Made by a program: the position numbers and the translations under genes. A DNA stretch of 64,000 bases from Agrobacterium genomosp. 13 str. CFBP 6927 (GTDB lineage Bacteria > Pseudomonadota > Alphaproteobacteria > Rhizobiales > Rhizobiaceae). The DNA is taken from positions 2,826,325 to 2,890,324 of the forward strand of contig LT009756.1 in the NCBI GenBank assembly GCA_900012615.1. The letters run 5' to 3'. Under the pieces are notes generated by a model. The model was given only the letters and a program-made list of their open reading frames with translations, did no database searches and was not told the origin of the DNA. Positions 59,166 through 64,000 of the stretch are shown here, one piece after another. Every line of letters begins with the position of its first letter. Within the stretch, counting starts at the first letter, position 1.

Positions 59166-60398
59166 GTGTTCTACCACCTCTATGAAATGAACCATGCGGC
59201 CATGGCGCCGCTGCGCGCCGGTGCCGACATGATGCGCCAGGCCTGCAATAATCCGCTCAATCCGCTTTCCAGCACGGCTTTCGGAAGAAGCCTCGATGCC
59301 GGTTTTGAGGTCTTTGAGCGCATGACGCGCCGTTACGCAAAACCGGAATTCGCTCTCGGCAGTACGATTGTCGATGGCCAGACCGTCAATGCTGTCGAAG
59401 AGACCGTCTGGTCGCGTCCGTTCTGCAATCTGCTTCATTTCAAGAAGGAACTTGATCCAGCCCGCCAGTCCGATCCGAAGGTGCTGCTGGTGGCGCCGAT
59501 GTCCGGCCACTATGCCACTTTGTTACGGGGGACGGTGGAAGCCCTGCTGCCTTCGGCGGATATTTACATCACCGATTGGGCCGATGCCCGCACGGTGCCG
59601 GTGAGTGAGGGCACTTTCGATCTCGACGATTACATCAGCTACGTCATCGAGATGCTGCGCGCGATCGGGCCCGGGGCGCATGTGGTTGCCGTCTGTCAGC
59701 CATCCGTGCCGGTGCTGGCCGCCGTCTCGTTAATGGAGACGGATGGGGATAAATTCGCGCCGGCATCCATGACGCTGATGGGCGGTCCGATCGACACCCG
59801 CATCAATCCCACAGCCGTCAATGATCTTGCCAAGGCGAAACCCATTGAATGGTTCCGCGACAATGTCGTCATGCAGGTGCCGTGGCCGCAGCCCGCTTTT
59901 GGTCGCAATGTCTATCCCGGCTTCCTGCAGCTGTCCGGTTTCATGTCGATGAACCTCGACAAGCACATGACAGCGCATAAGGATTTTTACCTCAACCTCG
60001 TCAAGAATGATGGCGATTCCGCTGAAAAACACCGCGAATTTTACGATGAATATCTGGCCGTCATGGATCTGACGGCAGAGTTCTATCTGCAGACGGTGGA
60101 AACCGTCTTTATCGACCATGCGCTTCCGAAAGGGAACATGCTGCACCGGGGCAGGGCGGTCGATCCTGCGGCCATTCGCAATGTCGCATTGTTTACGGTG
60201 GAAGGTGAGAACGACGATATTTCCGGCGTCGGCCAGACAAAGGCGGCCCATGATCTTTGCCGGAACATCCCTGAAGACAAACGCGCCCATTACATGCAGC
60301 CGGATGTCGGGCACTACGGCGTCTTCAACGGTTCGCGCTTCCGCAAGGAAATCGTGCCGCGCATGCTGGATTTTATCCGTAAACACCAGACGGCTTAA
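59166..60398 (+). CDS. phaZ: Intracellular polyhydroxybutyrate depolymerase (PhaZ)
   Basis: Breaks down stored PHB granules. The protein is 410 residues from a GTG start that has GGGAGG about 8 bases upstream. An in-frame ATG at 59142 lies ahead of that ribosome site. The nucleophile region reads AVCQPSVPVLAA near residue 178, with Cys instead of the usual lipase-box Ser, as described for Cupriavidus PhaZ1. A C-terminal VGHYGVFNGSRFRKEI provides the expected His. Confidence 0.9.
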   Translation: MFYHLYEMNHAAMAPLRAGADMMRQACNNPLNPLSSTAFGRSLDAGFEVFERMTRRYAKPEFALGSTIVDGQTVNAVEETVWSRPFCNLLHFKKELDPARQSDPKVLLVAPMSGHYATLLRGTVEALLPSADIYITDWADARTVPVSEGTFDLDDYISYVIEMLRAIGPGAHVVAVCQPSVPVLAAVSLMETDGDKFAPASMTLMGGPIDTRINPTAVNDLAKAKPIEWFRDNVVMQVPWPQPAFGRNVYPGFLQLSGFMSMNLDKHMTAHKDFYLNLVKNDGDSAEKHREFYDEYLAVMDLTAEFYLQTVETVFIDHALPKGNMLHRGRAVDPAAIRNVALFTVEGENDDISGVGQTKAAHDLCRNIPEDKRAHYMQPDVGHYGVFNGSRFRKEIVPRMLDFIRKHQTA

Positions 60399-60466
60399 GG
60401 GCAGACGGCGGGCCATGCCGCGCATTTGCATGGCCAACCGACGGACGAATCGGTTATGAAGAGTTC

Positions 60467-61234
60467 ATGTTTTCGCTCCTCAGAAAATCCCTGAAATCAC
60501 CGGCCCCAAAGAAGGCGCTGCCCAGCCAGCGCACCGTTGCGGTGGCGGGCAGGCAGGTGCCGATTACGGTCAGGGAAAATCCGCGCGCCACGCGCATTAC
60601 GCTGCGCATCGAACCGGGTGGCAGGGCACTGAAGCTGACGATCCCGATGGGCCTGCATCACCGCCAGGTGGATGACTTTCTCGAAAGGCATCAGGGCTGG
60701 CTGGAAGGCAAGCTTGTGAAATTCAGCCCAGACGACGGTTTGCGTCCGGGTGCGACCATCGATATTCGCGGCATATCTCACCGTATTGACCATACTGGCA
60801 GCCTGCGAGGGCTGACACATGTCACGAAAGACGCCGATGGGGTGGCCGTTCTGAAGGTCAGCGGCGCGCCGGAACATCTGAGACGACGGATAGCGACATT
60901 CCTCAAAAAGGAAGCGAAGGCGGATCTGGAACGGCTTGTGGCTGTTCATGCTCGCACCGCTGGCCGGCCGGTGCGCTCCATCAGCATGAAGGATACGCGC
61001 AGCCGCTGGGGCTCCTGTTCCCATGATGGAAATTTGAGCTTCTCATGGCGTATCGTCATGGCCCCCGAAAAGGTCATCGACTATCTCGCCGCCCACGAGG
61101 TTGCACATCTGAGCGAAATGAACCACGGCCCGAAATTCTGGGCATTATGCGAAAAGCTCTGCCCGCACACGGCAGAAGCCAAGAGCTGGCTGAAACGCCA
61201 TGGTTCCAAACTCCACGCCATCGATTTCGATTGA
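60467..61234 (+). CDS. YgjP-like (DUF45) zinc metallopeptidase
   Basis: A 255-residue protein of the M48-related WSS1/SprT-like group. The zinc motif HEVAHLSEMNHGPKFW, with HExxH and a downstream His, lies near residues 206-221, and SRWGSCSHDGNLSFSWRI precedes it. N-terminal residues carry a basic segment. The substrate is unknown. It is followed after about 100 bp by trpF. Confidence 0.88.
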   Translation: MFSLLRKSLKSPAPKKALPSQRTVAVAGRQVPITVRENPRATRITLRIEPGGRALKLTIPMGLHHRQVDDFLERHQGWLEGKLVKFSPDDGLRPGATIDIRGISHRIDHTGSLRGLTHVTKDADGVAVLKVSGAPEHLRRRIATFLKKEAKADLERLVAVHARTAGRPVRSISMKDTRSRWGSCSHDGNLSFSWRIVMAPEKVIDYLAAHEVAHLSEMNHGPKFWALCEKLCPHTAEAKSWLKRHGSKLHAIDFD

Positions 61235-61258
61235 AACCTGCAGCGCGGATCGCCATCT

Positions 61259-61274
61259 GGATTCACGTGAAACA
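61259..61274. other. parS-like site, 2 mismatches
   Basis: GGATTCACGTGAAACA matches parS except at positions 1 and 3. It lies between the metallopeptidase gene and trpF, about 14 kb from oriC. Confidence 0.6.
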
Positions 61275-61336
61275 TTCCATCGGAAATGGATGCGATTTGG
61301 CTCGACTCTTGTCGCATTTCATGTCAGGTCGCGGGT

Positions 61337-61998
61337 ATGAAACCGGATATCAAGATTTGCGGATTGAAGACACCGGAAGCGCTCGAGCGCGCCGTCAGGC
61401 GTGGTGCGTCCCATGTCGGTTTTATTTTTTTGAAAAAAGTCCGCGCAACATCGAGCCCGATATTGCCGGCAGGCTGGCGGAAGGTGCCCGTGGTGCCGCA
61501 AAGGTGGTTGCCGTCACCGTCAATGCCGATAATGATTATCTCGATGAAATCGTCGATCTCGTAAAGCCGGACATCCTGCAGCTGCATGGCAGTGAAAGCC
61601 CGGAACGGCTGCTGAACATCAAGGCGCTGTACGGCCTGCCTGTCATGAAGGCGATTTCCATTCGCGATGCCGCTGATCTTGCCAAAATCGACCCCTATAT
61701 TGGAATAGCCGACCGTTTTCTGCTGGATGCCAAGGCGCCCGCCGGTTCCGCGCTTCCGGGCGGCAACGGCGTCTCCTTCGACTGGACCATCCTGCGATCA
61801 CTTGACGGAGGTGTGGATTACATGCTTTCCGGGGGATTGAACAAGGACAATGTCGCTGAGGCGCTGGCGGAGACCAGGGCAAGCGGACTAGATTTATCGT
61901 CCGGTGTGGAAAGCGCGCCGGGCGTCAAGGATCTGTCCATGATCGACGCATTTTTCGATGTGGTGAATGATTGGTCGAAAGGCCCAAAGGGAGCTTGA
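61337..61998 (+). pseudogene. trpF: trpF, phosphoribosylanthranilate isomerase, apparent frameshift
   Basis: The first 31 or so codons encode MKPDIKICGLKTPEALERAV and HVGFIF, the TrpF N-terminus. The rest, from FEKSPRNIEPDIAGRLAE through LQLHGSESPE and MLSGGLNKDNVAEAL, is in the next frame. The join is a run of seven T (61425-61431), where one more T would restore a 220-residue enzyme. T-TTT-TTG (61426-61432) is also correctly phased as a -1 slippery heptamer and would yield the same downstream frame. It is followed by intact trpB with a 1-bp gap. Confidence 0.88.
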
Positions 61999-61999
61999 A

Positions 62000-63220
62000 G
62001 TGAACGACGCGCCAACACCCAATTCTTTTCGCGCTGGTCCCGATGAGGACGGCCGTTTCGGCATTTACGGAGGTCGCTTCGTTGCCGAAACGCTGATGCC
62101 GCTCATTCTGGATTTGCAGGCGGAATGGGACAAGGCCAAGACCGATCCCGCGTTTCAGGCGGAACTCAAGCATCTCGGCGCGCACTATACGGGTCGTCCG
62201 AGCCCGCTTTATTTTGCGGAACGCCTGACGGCGGAACTTGGCGGCGCGAAGATCTATTTCAAGCGCGAAGAGCTGAACCACACTGGCTCGCACAAGATCA
62301 ACAATTGCCTTGGCCAGATCCTGCTTGCCAAGCGCATGGGCAAGACCCGCATCATTGCCGAAACCGGTGCCGGCCAGCACGGTGTTGCCTCCGCTACCGT
62401 CGCTGCACGCTTTGGCCTGCCCTGCGTCGTTTATATGGGCGCGACGGACGTTGCCCGTCAGGCCCCGAATGTGTTCCGCATGAAGCTTCTCGGTGCCGAA
62501 GTGAAGCCGGTCACGGCCGGCCACGGCACCCTGAAGGATGCCATGAACGAGGCCCTGCGCGACTGGGTCACCAATGTCGAGGATACCTATTACCTGATCG
62601 GCACCGCGGCCGGCCCGCATCCCTATCCGGAAATGGTCCGCGATTTCCAGGCCGTCATCGGCGAGGAAGCCAAGGCGCAGATGCTGGAGGCGGAAGGCCG
62701 CCTGCCGGATCTGGTCGTCGCGGCTGTCGGCGGTGGCTCTAACGCCATCGGTATCTTCCATCCTTTCCTCGATGACAAGAATGTCCGCATCGTCGGCGTC
62801 GAAGCCGGCGGCAAGGGTCTTTCGGGTGATGAGCATTGCGCTTCCATCACCGCCGGTTCGCCGGGCGTGCTGCATGGCAACCGCACCTATCTGCTGCAGG
62901 ATGAGGACGGTCAGATCAAGGAAGGTCATTCCATCTCCGCCGGCCTCGATTATCCCGGCATCGGCCCTGAACATTCCTGGCTGAACGATATCGGCCGCGT
63001 GGAATACGTACCGATCATGGACCATGAGGCGCTGGACGCCTTCCAGATGCTGACCCGCCTTGAAGGCATCATTCCGGCTCTGGAGCCGAGCCACGCCTTG
63101 GCGGAAGTCATCAAGCGCGCACCGAAGATGGGCAAGGATGAAATCATCCTGATGAACCTCTCCGGTCGCGGCGACAAGGATGTCCACACCGTCAGCAAGT
63201 TCCTTGGAATGGATGTATAA
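62000..63220 (+). CDS. trpB: Tryptophan synthase beta chain
   Basis: Joins indole and serine with PLP. It is 406 residues from a GTG start directly after the trpF stop, with AAAGGGAG upstream. [15 protein letters not shown] is near the N-terminus, the PLP lysine is in [13 protein letters not shown] near residue 95, and [11 protein letters not shown] and GGGSNAIG are intact. It precedes trpA. Confidence 0.97.
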   Translation: MNDAPTPNSFRAGPDEDGRFGIYGGRFVAETLMPLILDLQAEWDKAKTDPAFQAELKHLGAHYTGRPSPLYFAERLTAELGGAKIYFKREELNHTGSHKINNCLGQILLAKRMGKTRIIAETGAGQHGVASATVAARFGLPCVVYMGATDVARQAPNVFRMKLLGAEVKPVTAGHGTLKDAMNEALRDWVTNVEDTYYLIGTAAGPHPYPEMVRDFQAVIGEEAKAQMLEAEGRLPDLVVAAVGGGSNAIGIFHPFLDDKNVRIVGVEAGGKGLSGDEHCASITAGSPGVLHGNRTYLLQDEDGQIKEGHSISAGLDYPGIGPEHSWLNDIGRVEYVPIMDHEALDAFQMLTRLEGIIPALEPSHALAEVIKRAPKMGKDEIILMNLSGRGDKDVHTVSKFLGMDV

Positions 63221-63224
63221 GATC

Positions 63225-64000
63225 ATGACTGCACGTATGGACAAGCGCTTTTCCGATCTGCGCGCTGAAAATCGCCCGGCCCTGATTACCTATTTCATGG
63301 GCGGCGACCCGGATTTTGAAACCTCGCTCGGCATCATGAAGGCCCTGCCGGAAGCCGGTGCCGACGTCATCGAACTCGGCATGCCCTTTTCCGACCCGAT
63401 GGCGGATGGCCCGGCCATTCAGCTGGCCGGCCAGCGCGCGCTGAAGGGCGGCCAGACGCTCAAGACGACGCTCGATCTTGCTCGCGAGTTCCGCAAGGGA
63501 GATGACGCGACGCCGATCGTGATGATGGGCTATTACAATCCCATCTATATCTACGGCGTCGAAAAATTTCTGGACGACGCAATCGCGGCCGGCATCGATG
63601 GCCTGATCGTTGTCGATCTGCCGCCGGAAATGGACGATGAACTCTGCATCCCCGCACTTGCGCGCGGCATAAACTTCATCCGTCTCGCCACGCCGACGAC
63701 GGATGGCAAGCGCCTGCCTGCCGTCCTTAAAAATACCTCAGGTTTCGTTTATTACGTCTCGATGAACGGTATTACCGGTTCAGCGCTTCCCGATCCCTCG
63801 TTGATCTCGGGCGCTGTCGGTCGTATCAAGGCGCATACGGAACTGCCGGTCTGTGTCGGTTTCGGTGTCAAGACGGCCGATCATGCCAAGGCGATCGGCG
63901 CCGTGGCGGATGGCGTGGTGGTTGGTTCCGCCATCGTCAACCAGATTGCGGGCAGCCTGACCAAAGACGGGCAGGCGACCGCCGATACCGTACCGGCCGT
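63225..64000 (+). CDS. trpA: Tryptophan synthase alpha chain (3' end beyond window)
   Basis: Cleaves indoleglycerol phosphate to indole for TrpB. The catalytic Glu is in [19 protein letters not shown] near residue 50, with [14 protein letters not shown] and [13 protein letters not shown] following. About 258 codons are visible without a stop; the family is near 270-280, so little is missing. The ATG is 4 bp after the trpB stop. Confidence 0.95.
   Translation, partial: MTARMDKRFSDLRAENRPALITYFMGGDPDFETSLGIMKALPEAGADVIELGMPFSDPMADGPAIQLAGQRALKGGQTLKTTLDLAREFRKGDDATPIVMMGYYNPIYIYGVEKFLDDAIAAGIDGLIVVDLPPEMDDELCIPALARGINFIRLATPTTDGKRLPAVLKNTSGFVYYVSMNGITGSALPDPSLISGAVGRIKAHTELPVCVGFGVKTADHAKAIGAVADGVVVGSAIVNQIAGSLTKDGQATADTVPA

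Noticed and set aside
61432-61439. GAAAAAAG in trpF as an A-AAA-AAG dnaX-type slippery site
   Set aside because: The heptamer is out of phase with both frames; the T-TTT-TTG phase fits instead.

Overview
The window looks like a Rhizobiaceae circular chromosome, most likely Agrobacterium or a close relative, cut around its replication origin. This is inferred from the hemE / oriC / PPDK-regulator junction, the parB-parA-rsmG-mnmG-mnmE-rho-hemJ-hemE order, and the alphaproteobacterial character of nearly every protein. I recognised no rRNA, tRNA, CRISPR array or insertion sequence.

1-19.6 kb is an aerobic-type vitamin B12 island. A cobalamin riboswitch near 15.3 kb faces a long minus-strand run: DUF1636 protein, cobW, cobN, cobG, cobH, cobI, cobJ, cobL, cobE, cobM, cobA, cobB, then the start of a secreted protein. 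Two plus-strand genes, cobK and cbiD, are embedded in that run with almost no intergenic DNA. cobO, cobQ and cobC lie on the plus strand and cbiB/cobD on the minus strand. The set pairs the O2-dependent enzyme CobG and the late chelatase subunit CobN with CbiD, a C1-methylase of the anaerobic route. CobF is absent here.

19.6-31.5 kb is a sugar-acid catabolic locus. A minus-strand operon encodes a ribose-type ABC importer, an aldo/keto reductase, a lactonase, an L-galactonate-5-dehydrogenase-like zinc ADH, a UxaB-like reductase, a mutarotase and an L-fuconate dehydratase. A divergent GntR regulator and a UxaA-type altronate dehydratase sit on the plus strand. Together they could convert L-galactose to KDG and L-fucose to 2-keto-3-deoxy-L-fuconate. 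Four TGG-N5-CCA-like sites lie in and beside the divergent promoter region.

31.5-54 kb is the origin domain. Left of oriC the genes run on the minus strand (purH, heparinase-like, rsmB, htpX, parB, parA, rsmG, mnmG, mnmE, rho, hemJ, hemE). Right of oriC most run on the plus strand (PPDK regulator, maf, aroE, coaE, dnaQ, then timA, mltA, smr, xre). The exceptions are secB and fxsA. Six parS-like sites, one perfect, are scattered from 31.5 to 61.3 kb.

54-64 kb holds gyrB, a nitroreductase, an FAH-family hydrolase, a PHB depolymerase, a zinc metallopeptidase and trpF-trpB-trpA, with trpA cut by the window end. Two housekeeping genes, rsmB and trpF, are each broken by one missing base in a homopolymer run. 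Sequencing error is the simplest explanation, but the trpF site is also a correctly phased -1 slippery heptamer.
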